A stretch of 64,000 nt of DNA from Clostridiaceae bacterium HFYG-1003 (GTDB taxonomy: Bacteria > Bacillota > Clostridia > Clostridiales > Clostridiaceae), in NCBI GenBank assembly GCA_024579835.1, contig CP102060.1, positions 186,001-250,000 on the forward strand. The letters run 5' to 3'. Below the pieces are notes generated by a model. It was not told the DNA's origin. It made no database searches and worked only from the letters and a program-made list of their open reading frames with translations. The translations under genes were made by a program, and so were the position numbers. How positions within the stretch are numbered: the first letter of the stretch is position 1; each line of letters starts with the position of its first letter. Below are positions 16,523 to 24,884 of the stretch, in pieces.

Positions 16523-18138
16523 AACCCTAAGCTTTTTCGATATTGTATTGGGCTCAAACCACCGAGAGATAGCTTAATTCGTTTGTCTTTATACCAGCAA
16601 AGATATTTGTTAACCTCATGGATGAACTGCTCAATCGATACATTTTTCCATGATCGACCATAGAACATTTCATTCTTAAGACGACCGAAGAAGCCTTCGC
16701 AAGCAGAATTATCGGGGGAGCATCCTTTTTTTGACATAGATCTTATAAGTCCATGCTGTTCCATTCGCTCGATCCAGCCTTGCCAGCGATAGTGTGAGCC
16801 TCTGTCACTGTGAACAATGGGCTTTTCATCATCCTGCAATGTTTCTATGGCGTCATCTAACATGGTATTTACGAGGTCAGCATTGGGCGATGTTCCTATG
16901 GTCCAGGTAACAGGCATGCCATCATAGCAGTCAATGATTGGAGATAGATAGACCTTTCCGGCTGGAATACCAAACTCAGTAATATCAGTTAGCCATTTTT
17001 CATTTGGTTTCTCCGAATGGAAGTCGCGATTAATGACATTATCTACAGCTGGGGTTATTTCGCCCTTGTAAGAGTTGTACTTTGAGTGCCGAACAATTGG
17101 AACGATGAGCTTTTCTTCTTTCATGATGCGCCGAACTACCTTCTCGGAAAGAACCACGCCCCAGGCTCTTAACTCTGCGTGGATTCGCCGGTACCCATAG
17201 GAGTGCCCAGATGCCTCAAAACTCTCTCTTACCTGAACACGGACCTCTTGATACTTGTCATAGCGGATTGCCGCTGCTTGATAACAGTAACTGCTCTTGG
17301 CCATCTGCATAACACCCAGCAGCTCAGCCAGGCTGTATGTTTTTCGAAGGGCATTAATAACGATAACCTTTTCACGGTTTGATAGTGATTCAATACTAAT
17401 GCCCTCGTCTTTTTTTATTATTTCAGCAGCCTTTTCATAGATATCACGCTCTATTTTTAAGCGGTGGACCTCCTTCTTCAGATCATCACGTTCCTGTGTA
17501 AGTGCCAATACGGAGCTTTGCAGCTCGTCTACTTCTGCATTATTAGCCTTAAGATTTTCTTTATCCTTTTTCTTTGCCCTTGCTTTTGAAAGCTTCATTT
17601 CAACCGTCGGCTCCTTGATTAGGAGCTGATTATGCCAGTTGTACAGGTTCTCCCTGGTTGTCCCATAATCTGCCGCAACCTCTTTAGCGGTCTTTTCACG
17701 GCTACATAGGGCTATTACGGCTTGCTCCTTATAATCTTGGGTATATCTTACACCAGGCCGGCTGGCCCTACAAAGTTTTTTCTCTTCGGGAGCAAGTTCC
17801 CTGAGCCATTTGTCTAATGTTTCGCGATGGGGATACCCTAGTATCCGACATGTTCTACTTAAATTCTTTCCATGTTGAAGATAGTAGTCAACTGCTGCCT
17901 GCTTCTGATCAGGAGAGAACTGTTCCCTTATAGGAAACTCTTTGCTTAAGTTACCCTTATCCCTATACTCGTAATACCACCTCCGTAAGCTACGACTATT
18001 GGGGTATCCTAATTCTCTAATAACGGCAGCATAACTCATGTCGTACTTTATCAATAACTCTACTGCTTTTAACCGTTGCTCATATGAATACATGCGGGCC
18101 TCCTTGGATATTATTTATAGTCCAAGTTTTTGTCCGCA
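16466..18138 (-). mobile_element. IS3-family element with a single long transposase frame
   Basis: The inverted ends read TGCGGATATTTTTTTGGACC at the left and, inward from the right, TGCGGACAAAAACTTGGACT. No target duplication is apparent. The right edge abuts the Tn7-like element at 18161 with only 22 bases between. A 90-bp stretch covering the left end and its flank (16433-16522) recurs at 21378-21467 with one mismatch. Confidence 0.8.
16489..18093 (-). CDS. IS3-family transposase, orfA and orfB in one frame
   Basis: A 534-residue protein beginning MYSYEQRLKAVELL. Two helix-turn-helix segments occupy the first 130 residues, a leucine-zipper-like coiled coil follows, then an integrase core with D in WLTDITEFG, D in VHSDRGSHY and E in SACEGFFGRLKNE. 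Most IS3 elements make orfAB by frameshifting; here the whole protein is one uninterrupted frame, as in some IS150-like relatives. It appears intact. Confidence 0.9.
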   Translation of the reverse strand: MYSYEQRLKAVELLIKYDMSYAAVIRELGYPNSRSLRRWYYEYRDKGNLSKEFPIREQFSPDQKQAAVDYYLQHGKNLSRTCRILGYPHRETLDKWLRELAPEEKKLCRASRPGVRYTQDYKEQAVIALCSREKTAKEVAADYGTTRENLYNWHNQLLIKEPTVEMKLSKARAKKKDKENLKANNAEVDELQSSVLALTQERDDLKKEVHRLKIERDIYEKAAEIIKKDEGISIESLSNREKVIVINALRKTYSLAELLGVMQMAKSSYCYQAAAIRYDKYQEVRVQVRESFEASGHSYGYRRIHAELRAWGVVLSEKVVRRIMKEEKLIVPIVRHSKYNSYKGEITPAVDNVINRDFHSEKPNEKWLTDITEFGIPAGKVYLSPIIDCYDGMPVTWTIGTSPNADLVNTMLDDAIETLQDDEKPIVHSDRGSHYRWQGWIERMEQHGLIRSMSKKGCSPDNSACEGFFGRLKNEMFYGRSWKNVSIEQFIHEVNKYLCWYKDKRIKLSLGGLSPIQYRKSLGLSVPRISVDEC

Positions 18139-18215
18139 TGCCCTAGTAGCCAGCCTTGCCTGTCCGTAAATAGACGGATATAATGTCCATAAATATATTT
18201 TGGAGGACAAAAAGA

Positions 18216-18261
18216 GATCCTCCCTGACTCTATGGTTAGCGCCGAGTCATCAGGGAGGATC
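18216..18261 (+). other. Hairpin in the Tn7-like element leader
   Basis: Arms 18216-18227 (GATCCTCCCTGA) and 18250-18261 (TCAGGGAGGATC) are perfect 12-bp complements with further pairs inside. There is no long T run, so it is more likely a transcription- or translation-insulating hairpin than a terminator. It sits between the element's left end and its first gene. Confidence 0.5.
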
Positions 18262-18324
18262 CTTACTAAGTTATTAGCATGATCAGTATATCAAAATACG
18301 TTTTAGAATGGAATCCCGATCAGC

Positions 18325-18822
18325 GTGTTTTTTGTTCGGAGTATGGAGAAAAGCATATGTCCCATCTGTCATCAGTCGCTTAAGGTCATTGGCTCCCGCA
18401 GGAGATTAGTGATCAACGAGAATGGGGATGTCATGATCCTGGTGCTTCGTCGCCTGCGCTGTACCAACCCCGGTTGCGGGAAGATCCATCACGAACTTCC
18501 GGATCTCTTAACTCCCTATAAGCGGCAGACCACAACGATCCTGGAGCAGATCATCACCGGTCAACATGAAGCGGTGCCCGTTGAGAATTCGACCATTCGG
18601 CGGGTCCGAGCCTGGTTCAACTCCAGAGCCCACGCTTTAGTCGGTGCTCTGCTCAGTACATATGCTACAGTCACTCAGGACTATGGGGTCGACTTTTCCG
18701 ATCTGCCTCAGTCCATACTCGAGAGGATTTTCTTCTTTGTAGGCGAGCCTGCGGGCTGGCTGAAAAAGGTTGTCCGGATTTTAGTCAACAATCACCGATG
18801 GCCACATACCCAGTTGGCATAG
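18325..18822 (+). CDS. Zinc-ribbon protein of the Tn7-like element (DUF6431-like)
   Basis: 165 residues from a GTG, or about 159 from the ATG at 18343. The N-terminus carries two cysteine pairs (CPICHQ and CTNPGCG) suited to a zinc ribbon, followed by HHELPDLLTPYKR, a pattern shared by small proteins that accompany DDE-ATPase transposons in clostridia. It ends one base before the integrase frame opens. Its role is not established; binding of element ends or of target DNA is possible. Confidence 0.65.
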   Translation: MFFVRSMEKSICPICHQSLKVIGSRRRLVINENGDVMILVLRRLRCTNPGCGKIHHELPDLLTPYKRQTTTILEQIITGQHEAVPVENSTIRRVRAWFNSRAHALVGALLSTYATVTQDYGVDFSDLPQSILERIFFFVGEPAGWLKKVVRILVNNHRWPHTQLA

Positions 18823-18882
18823 GTGTCCACCGAGGAGTCCTCTAAAATCATGTCATCACTCGAAATTGAATGGAGGCATGAC

Positions 18883-20238
18883 ATGAAGGACAAGGAAAAA
18901 GCACAGGAAATAGCGACGCAACGGGCGATTCTACTGGCGCCCCTTCTTTCCCATGACTTGGACAAGGGGCAGATCCGGGTGCTTAAGGAGCAGATCTGCC
19001 GCGAGGCTGGGATTTCCGAGCGGACCTTACGGCGATATCTGAATAGTTATCAGCAGAAGGGATTTTCCGGACTGATACCGCAGGCGAGGGTATCGCAGGA
19101 TTCAAGAGCCATCCCGGCGCTGGTGTTGGACGAAGCCGTGCGGCTGCGCAAAGAGATCCCGTCCAGAAGTGTGGCTGAGATCATTCGAATCATGGAATGG
19201 GAAGGCCTCACCGAAGCTGGCTCGATCAAGCGAAGCAGCCTGCAGGAGAAATTGCAGGAGAAGGGCTACAGCGGGAAGCATATGGCCATCTATGCCGCTG
19301 GCGGGGTAGCTACCCGCCGATTTCAAAAACGCACCCGCAACAAACTGTGGCATTCGGATATCAAGTATGGCTGTTACCTGCCGATCGGTCCTGGAAACAA
19401 GCCGCAGCAGGTCTATCTGGTGGCGTTTTTGGACGACGCTACCCGGATGATCCTCCATGCCCAGTTCTACTCGAACCTGGAGCAGAGCATCGTTGAGGAT
19501 TGCTTCCGCAAAGCCATCCTCAAGTGGGGAATTCCAGAGCAGGCATACTTCGATAACGGCCGCCAGTTTAAAAATAAGTGGATGTCCAGAGCCTGCGCAA
19601 AGCTTGGCATCCGGCTGATCTTCGCAAAGCCCTACTCTCCGGAAGGCACCGGAAAAATAGAAAAATTCAATCAGAATATCGATCGGTTTCTCGATGAGTA
19701 TAAATTCGATAACTCGGAACGATCCCTCGAGGTTATGAATGAGCGGTTCTGGATCTGGTTGGAAGAATGCTACCAGAACAAACCGCATACCGCACTCAAT
19801 GGAACGACCCCGCATCAGGCGTATAATCTGGATCCCAGGCCCTTGAAATATCTGCCAGCGGAGAAGGTCGCCAACGCCTTTTTGCACGCTGAGACCAGAA
19901 AAGTCGATAAGAGTGGCTGCATCAGCTTTGGCGGCGCGAAGTATGAAGTTGGGCTACCCTATGTGGCTCGCAGCGTGGAAGTGGTCTATGACCCCAGTAA
20001 CACCGAGGAACTGAGCATTGAGTATCAGGATGACAAACCCTTTGTGGTGAGAAAGCTGGTCATTGGGGAGCGTGTGGAGCCCAAGCCTCAGCTGCCGGAG
20101 TTCCTGACTCCAGTCAAGCCAACCTCTTCCAGGTTACTCGATGGTGCCCAAAAGCAGAATCAGAAGCGAAAAGACAAACAGCAGTCTACGGCCATCTCTT
20201 TCAAAGACATAAGAAAAGGGGGTGGCAGTGATGTTTGA
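18883..20238 (+). CDS. DDE integrase/transposase of the Tn7-like element
   Basis: 451 residues from the ATG at 18883, which follows GGAGG at 18872-18876; a GTG at 18823 lies in the same frame but lacks a ribosome site. An N-terminal helix-turn-helix (GISERTLRRYLNSYQQKG) precedes an rve integrase core with D in WHSDIKYG, D in YFDNGRQ and E in GKIEKFNQN. A beta-barrel-like C-terminal part follows. It cuts and joins the element ends, and is TnsB/TniA-like in role. Its end overlaps the ATPase start by a few bases, so the two are co-expressed. Confidence 0.88.
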   Translation: MKDKEKAQEIATQRAILLAPLLSHDLDKGQIRVLKEQICREAGISERTLRRYLNSYQQKGFSGLIPQARVSQDSRAIPALVLDEAVRLRKEIPSRSVAEIIRIMEWEGLTEAGSIKRSSLQEKLQEKGYSGKHMAIYAAGGVATRRFQKRTRNKLWHSDIKYGCYLPIGPGNKPQQVYLVAFLDDATRMILHAQFYSNLEQSIVEDCFRKAILKWGIPEQAYFDNGRQFKNKWMSRACAKLGIRLIFAKPYSPEGTGKIEKFNQNIDRFLDEYKFDNSERSLEVMNERFWIWLEECYQNKPHTALNGTTPHQAYNLDPRPLKYLPAEKVANAFLHAETRKVDKSGCISFGGAKYEVGLPYVARSVEVVYDPSNTEELSIEYQDDKPFVVRKLVIGERVEPKPQLPEFLTPVKPTSSRLLDGAQKQNQKRKDKQQSTAISFKDIRKGGGSDV

Positions 20239-21031
20239 AGCGTTTTATGGCTTCAAGAAAACTCCATTCTGTCGGGATCTGCCGACTACGGAACTATTCC
20301 CTTCCAATACGCTGGAGGAGTCCCTAAGCAGATTATCCTATGTCGCCGAACGGCAACTCTTCTGTGTACTCACCGGAGAGTGCGGCACTGGTAAGACGAC
20401 CACCATTCGCCGATTCCGCGATCAACTGGATGACACCAGATACACCCTGATCTATCTGGCAGACTCGAAAATGACGCCGAGAAATTTCTACAAAGGGATG
20501 CTGGATCAGTTAGGGGCCGAATCAAGATTCTATCGAGGGGATGCCAAACGCCAGCTGCATAAAGAGATCGAGTTGATGAAAGGACTCCACAATAAGCGTC
20601 CGGTGGTCGTTGTCGATGAGGCGCATCTGCTGGATCGAGAAATGCTTGAAGAGGTACGTTTTCTCCTCAACTTCCGGATGGATGCCGTCAGTCCCATGGC
20701 ACTGGTTCTGGTGGGCCAGGTCGAGCTATGGGAGAAACTCCAGATGCAGTCCTATACGGCGATCCGGCAACGGATCGACATCCAGTGCAAAATGCAATTG
20801 ATGGACCACTCACAGGTGAAGGGATACATGAAACGCCACCTGGAATATGCCGGGATCGACCATGAGCTCTTCTCAGATGAGGCTACTGAGGCAATCTATC
20901 GATATTCCGGTGGATCCGCCAGGCTAGTCAACCAAGTGTGTACCAGCACCCTGATTTTTGGTTACCAAAGTGGAAAGCGAATCATTGACGACCACATGGT
21001 CAAACTGGTCATCAATGGCGAACTGAGCTAA
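20231..21031 (+). CDS. AAA ATPase of the Tn7-like element (ExeA/TniB/TnsC-like)
   Basis: 266 residues from the ATG at 20231, preceded by a GGGGGTGG ribosome site. It starts MFEAFYGFKKTPF, typical of ExeA-type ATPases, with Walker A GECGTGKTTT, Walker B VVVVDEAHLL, and a sensor region near RQRIDIQC. In Tn7- and Tn5053-like elements this protein selects the target and activates the integrase. It is complete and overlaps the integrase gene by 8 bases. Confidence 0.88.
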   Translation: MFEAFYGFKKTPFCRDLPTTELFPSNTLEESLSRLSYVAERQLFCVLTGECGTGKTTTIRRFRDQLDDTRYTLIYLADSKMTPRNFYKGMLDQLGAESRFYRGDAKRQLHKEIELMKGLHNKRPVVVVDEAHLLDREMLEEVRFLLNFRMDAVSPMALVLVGQVELWEKLQMQSYTAIRQRIDIQCKMQLMDHSQVKGYMKRHLEYAGIDHELFSDEATEAIYRYSGGSARLVNQVCTSTLIFGYQSGKRIIDDHMVKLVINGELS

Positions 21032-21036
21032 ACAAA

Positions 21037-21068
21037 ATGGCAAGTTGAAATTTCTCTCAACTTGCCAT
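21037..21068 (+). terminator. Hairpin at the 3' end of the Tn7-like element
   Basis: Perfect 12-bp arms 21037-21048 and 21057-21068 with an 8-base loop directly after the ATPase stop codon. A short T-rich stretch follows, consistent with a weak intrinsic terminator that also protects the right end from incoming transcription. Confidence 0.6.
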
Positions 21069-21284
21069 TCTTTCCAGCAATTCCCGGACAAGAAATACCA
21101 TCAACTTCTGGACAAGGAACAATAGCAGTAACAGTATCGAATAAAGCCTTCAAAGATTGATCTTTGAGGGTTTTATTGCTTACAATTTACTTTAATTGTA
21201 AAGCAAAAGCAGGCACCGAATAACCCCAAAAGTGACCTGCCCAGGCTACTGTTTATGAAATATACCCTGCCGCCAAGGGGATAC

Positions 21285-21376
21285 CTGATATGCTCCCCTT
21301 AAAGTAGACACCTGAAATAACAAAAAATCAGGACTACACAAAGGGGAGCATTTATATGGGGAAAAGAGGAATCAGT
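21285..21376 (+). mobile_element. Left-end remnant of another IS3-type element
   Basis: The stretch around TGCTCCCCTTAAAGTAGACA followed by an AAAGGGGAGCATT-like ribosome region and the start ATGGGGAAAAGAGGAATC resembles the 5' end of an IS150-like element. The frame is lost after a few codons, where the 90-bp repeat begins. The region 21115-21285 holds no recognisable gene. Confidence 0.45.
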
Positions 21377-21377
21377 T

Positions 21378-21467
21378 GTTTATGCCGGAACTAATCGTCC
21401 TATAGGGGGGTGCGGATATTTTTTTGGACCATATTAGCATTCGTCCACCGATATTCGGGGAACACTT
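21378..21467 (+). repeat. 90-bp direct repeat, right copy (solo IS3 end)
   Basis: Nearly identical to 16433-16522, in the same orientation, but not followed by the rest of the IS3. It ends at the point where the next IS3 element inserted. It may be the trace of a deletion or of homologous exchange. Confidence 0.8.
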
Positions 21468-21470
21468 TAT

Positions 21471-22733
21471 AATGCTCCCAGGAATTGAGACACGACAAAC
21501 CGGTTCCATCCGAATAGAATGGAGAGTATGAGTAAGAAGAAAAAAATCTATAGCCCTGATTTTAAAGCAAAGGTTGTGCTGGAGCTCTTAAGCGGACAGC
21601 ACTCGCTCAATGAACTAGCCCAGATCCATCAAATCGCACCTGCCACGTTGAGCAGCTGGCAACGCCAGTTCCAGGAACGGGCAGCCCAGATCTTCCAGAG
21701 CGGACCGTCCGATCAGGAAGAGGCGCTCGCCCAAAAAGAGGAAGAGATCGCGGTCCTGCAGCAAAAAGTCGGTCAGCTCAGCATCGAGTGTGACTGGCTA
21801 AAAAAAAATCTGACGAAGTCTTTGGACCACAAGGAGCGCACCGAACTCGTAACCCCAGAAAATGAGACCCTGACCGTCAAGCGTCAGTGCGAATGCTTGA
21901 CGTTAACAGGACCAGCGTCTACCGTACAAAGGAGGAGCGGATAGACCACGGGGAATCAGAAGAGAATCTTACCCTAATGACGATCATCGACAAGATCCAT
22001 CTGGAGCACCCGGCCTGGGGTTACCGCAAGATAGCCCACTATCTGCGCAATTCCGACCACGACATCAACCGTAAGCGGGTTCGGCGCCTGATGCGCCTGA
22101 TGGACATCCAGGCCCTGTATCCTGGCCCGAACCTCTCCCGACGATACCACGCGCAGTACGTCCGGCCCTACCTTTTGAGGAACCTGGTTATCGAGCGAAT
22201 CGACCAGGTATGGGGGATCGACATCACCTATGTTCCCTCAAGAAAGGCTTCTTGTACCTGTTCGTCATCATCGACTGGTTCAGCCGCAGGATCGTCGACT
22301 ATGAGATCAGCTATCGCCTCGAGAAGGAGTTTGTCCTGCGCTGCCTTAGGCGTGCCTTGTGCGAGAGAAAGCCTGAGATCATGAACTCGGATCAGGGGAG
22401 CCACTTCACCTGTCCCGCCTACCTTAAGCTCCTGGACTCCTGCGATGTTAAGGTCTCCATGGACGGCAAAGGACAGGCACTGGATAATGTACGGACCGAG
22501 CGGTTCTTCCGCAGTCTGAAATACGACGACCTCTACATCAAGGAGTACGAGACACCAAAGGAGATGATCACAGGGATCAGAAAGTACATCCACACCTACA
22601 ACACCATTCGTCCGCATGCATCCCTGAGGGGCCTTACCCCCTATGCTTTCTGCCAGAACCAATCAACCCATCACGCAGCCTGAACAAGGTGTTCGGATGA
22701 AATCAAAATCCGTGTCTTGACAATAGGGGGCAC
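21471..22733 (+). mobile_element. Second IS3-family element, frame-disrupted
   Basis: Ends contain TGCTCCCAGGAATTGAGACACG at the left and, inward from the right, TGCCCCCTATTGTCAAGACACG. The 5-bp repeat TTTAT (21466-21470 and 22734-22738) is a plausible target duplication. The transposase genes are frame-shifted, so the element is probably dead. Confidence 0.75.
21528..22683 (+). pseudogene. IS3-family orfA/orfB, broken by frameshifts
   Basis: The first part (from the ATG at 21528) is an orfA with a helix-turn-helix and a coiled coil ending CDWLKKN at a run of nine A (21800-21808). The protein then continues in the same frame into orfB-like sequence (KRQCECL), shifts frame near 21895 (DVNRTSVYR), and shifts again near 22237 (ITYVP to LKKGFLYLFV). 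DDE residues are present in the last part (D in MNSDQGSHF, E in VRTERFFRSLKYD). At least two indels are needed to rebuild one protein, more than the single programmed shift of the family. Confidence 0.78.
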
Positions 22734-22826
22734 TTTATTCAACCGAAAGGTAATTTACACCAACATTAAGGACTTGACTGCGCAAATGAATGACAATATT
22801 TAATAAATAAATTAGGTTTATCAGTT

Positions 22827-23777
22827 TTATTTATATTTATAAAAACCTTCACCGGCATTAACACCTGTTTTACCGGCCTCAATGTATTTTTTGAGCATTG
22901 CTACAATGCGATGCTGTATACCATTTTCATCTTTTTCCTGAGCCGCTCTCATTGAAGCGATATTATATGCAGTTTCCAATCCGACAACATCTAAAATCTG
23001 GAATGGGCCATAGGGAGCACCTGTTCCCAATTTCCATGCCAGATCAATGGTTTCATAATCAGATACTTCATTCGCGAGTAATGCCTGAGCTGAACTTAAC
23101 AGAGGTACTAAAAGTGAATTTAAGAGATAACCGGGCTGTTCTTTATTGACTCTCAGAGGAATCATTCCAATTTCATGAGACAGGTTGACAATGGCTTCAA
23201 AAGCTTCCTTGCCGGTTTCTGAATGTCCCATCACTTCAGCAAGATTATTGCGCCAGATATGATTGGCAAAATGCATGGATAAATATTTTTCCGGTCTGCC
23301 GGTATATTGGGCGAAAGAGCTGGACAATAAGGTAGAAGAATTGGTTGCGATAATCGTCTTTTCAGGTAATAAATCCGCCATTTTTGAATAAAAATCAATT
23401 TTTACATCGGGAATTTCGGCAACGGATTCAATCACAAAATCTGCGTTTTCAACTGCTTCCGCTAAATTTGTGGTATAAGTGACACTCTCATAAGCACGCT
23501 TTACATTCTCTTTCAGCTGTTCTATTTTTGCTTCATCTAAGCCGGCAAAATCATCAATCAGTCCACGTGGATAAGAAGCATCTTTTTTACCTAAGAGAGG
23601 TTTCAGGGCTTCTAATTCGCCTAAATAAATTTTATATAAATTATCAACTTTCGGTTTTGTTCTGCCTATTGAATCATCATGGCGTAACCAGAATACTACT
23701 TCCAAGCCTTTAAAAGCTGCCTGAAAGCCAATTTGGCTACCTAAAACTCCGCCACCGGCGACAACTAACTTTTTCAT
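22827..23777 (-). CDS. 3-hydroxyacyl-CoA dehydrogenase
   Basis: 316 residues. The N-terminal Rossmann motif VAGGGVLGSQIGF binds NAD; the middle holds ATNSSTLLSSSFAQ and the catalytic-region histidine in MHFANHIWRN; the C-terminal half (NKEQPGYLLNSLLVP, GTGAPYGPFQILDVVGL) is the usual dimerisation and substrate domain. It reversibly oxidises (S)-3-hydroxyacyl-CoA, as in butyrate formation or beta-oxidation. The gene stands alone between mobile elements, with a GAAAGAGG ribosome site upstream. No thiolase or crotonase gene is nearby, so the exact pathway is unclear. Confidence 0.88.
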   Translation of the reverse strand: MKKLVVAGGGVLGSQIGFQAAFKGLEVVFWLRHDDSIGRTKPKVDNLYKIYLGELEALKPLLGKKDASYPRGLIDDFAGLDEAKIEQLKENVKRAYESVTYTTNLAEAVENADFVIESVAEIPDVKIDFYSKMADLLPEKTIIATNSSTLLSSSFAQYTGRPEKYLSMHFANHIWRNNLAEVMGHSETGKEAFEAIVNLSHEIGMIPLRVNKEQPGYLLNSLLVPLLSSAQALLANEVSDYETIDLAWKLGTGAPYGPFQILDVVGLETAYNIASMRAAQEKDENGIQHRIVAMLKKYIEAGKTGVNAGEGFYKYK

Positions 23778-23887
23778 AAACTAAAAACCTCTTTCTTAAA
23801 TATTAACTGTGTAAATTATAATTGAGATGGGTAAGTATAGCAAGTATTTTAGAAAAATCGTCTATAATACAATGATTCAAGATGAAT

Positions 23888-23942
23888 GCCAAAGTAATCT
23901 GGACACTATTAGGCGGGGGCCGTCTAATTTACTTTGGCAAGG
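23888..23942 (+). other. Inverted repeat upstream of the IS30 fragment
   Basis: The 10-bp arms GCCAAAGTAA and TTACTTTGGC enclose a G-rich loop. This may be part of the IS30 end region or a terminator for neighbouring transcripts; nothing more can be said from sequence alone. Confidence 0.35.
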
Positions 23943-24043
23943 GGCCTATTCCAGTTTAGTTAGACAAGTTTCTTTTAAATAATGTATATTAAACAAGGAG
24001 TCAGCTCTAGTTGTGTGGTGTCCTTTCTGTTTTAGGAGGTCAC

Positions 24044-24308
24044 CATGACTAAGAATAAGCATCTGTCTTTGGAAGATAGAACTCAGATAAAAATTAAACT
24101 CGATGCCGCCTGCTCTTTCGTAAAATCGCTAGAGATTTAGGCAAGTCCCCTACAACGATTTCAAATGAGGTCAAGACGCGCAGACTAGTTGTGAAAAAAG
24201 GGGGCTTTAACCGGCCATATAATCCTTGCAGCTACCGGTTTAACTGTAAGCTTAGCGGGTATTGCAAAGACCGTCACAGCTCAAAGGTAACCTGTTCCGG
24301 TTGCAAGA
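24044..24308 (+). pseudogene. IS30-family transposase, N-terminal fragment
   Basis: Begins ATG at 24044 after AGGAGGT with MTKNKHLSLEDRTQIKIKLD, then shifts frame near 24115 and continues as RKIARDLGKSPTTISNEVK, the helix-turn-helix of IS30 transposases, followed by a cysteine-rich segment (CSYRFNCKLSGYC). It stops abruptly at about 24308, where recombinase sequence begins. The catalytic domain is absent. Confidence 0.75.
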
Positions 24309-24310
24309 CA

Positions 24311-24884
24311 TGAGAGTAACATAAAACAAATCCTCACCAATGAGAAATACATCGGCGATGCCATCCTTCAAAAGACCTATACGGTGGATATCCTCGAGAA
24401 AAAGCGCGGAACCAATCAGGGGCAGGTGCCAAAGTATTATGTGGAGAATAGTCACGAGGGGATCATCGAAAAAGATCTTTTTCTGAAAGTGCAGGAAGAA
24501 ATTACTCGAAGAGCCAATCTGACTGGCACTGGTCGAAAGCGGATTTACAGTGGGAAATATGCCCTGTCAGGGATTGTGTTTTGCGGAAGATGCGATGACA
24601 TTTACCGGCGAATCAAATGGAACAACCGAGGCCGCAAATCAGCGGTGTGGCGCTGCGCCTGCAGGGTTCAGGAAGGACCCGTTGGCTGCACTGCCAGAAC
24701 CTTGGCAGAAGAAACCCTGCAGGAGGCTGTGGTGATGGCCATCAACGAAACCTTCAATGAAAAGGATGAAGTCCTGGCCATCTTAAGAGAAAACATCCAG
24801 AGCACTCTGGAGGAAGATACGGAGAATCGAGCGGAAGAGATTGATGGCGAAATCAGAAGGCTCCAGGAAATGCTTTTGAGCTAA
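24311..24884 (+). pseudogene. Large serine recombinase, C-terminal fragment
   Basis: The frame opens directly at the junction with IS30 debris and reads [20 protein letters not shown], closely matching the recombinase at 47286. It includes the recombinase zinc-ribbon region (FCGRCDDIY) and part of the coiled coil, but stops at 24884 just before IS5. The N-terminal resolvase domain with the catalytic serine is missing. Confidence 0.8.

Larger units (their letters stand above)
18161..21114 (+). mobile_element. Tn7-like minimal transposon: zinc protein, DDE integrase, AAA ATPase
   Basis: The left end starts TGTCCGTAAATAGACGGATA and repeats TGTCC after about 24 bases; the right end read inward starts TGTCCAGAAGTTGATGGTAT and also repeats TGTCC at nearly the same spacing. 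Such repeated TGT-starting ends are typical of Mu/Tn7/Tn5053-like elements. Three genes on one strand fill it. No 5-bp target duplication was found, which may mean that an edge was altered when the neighbouring IS3 arrived. Confidence 0.72.

Noticed and set aside
19102-19887. 261-residue open frame on the minus strand
   Set aside because: It lies wholly opposite the DDE integrase gene and shows no protein-like motif or start signal.
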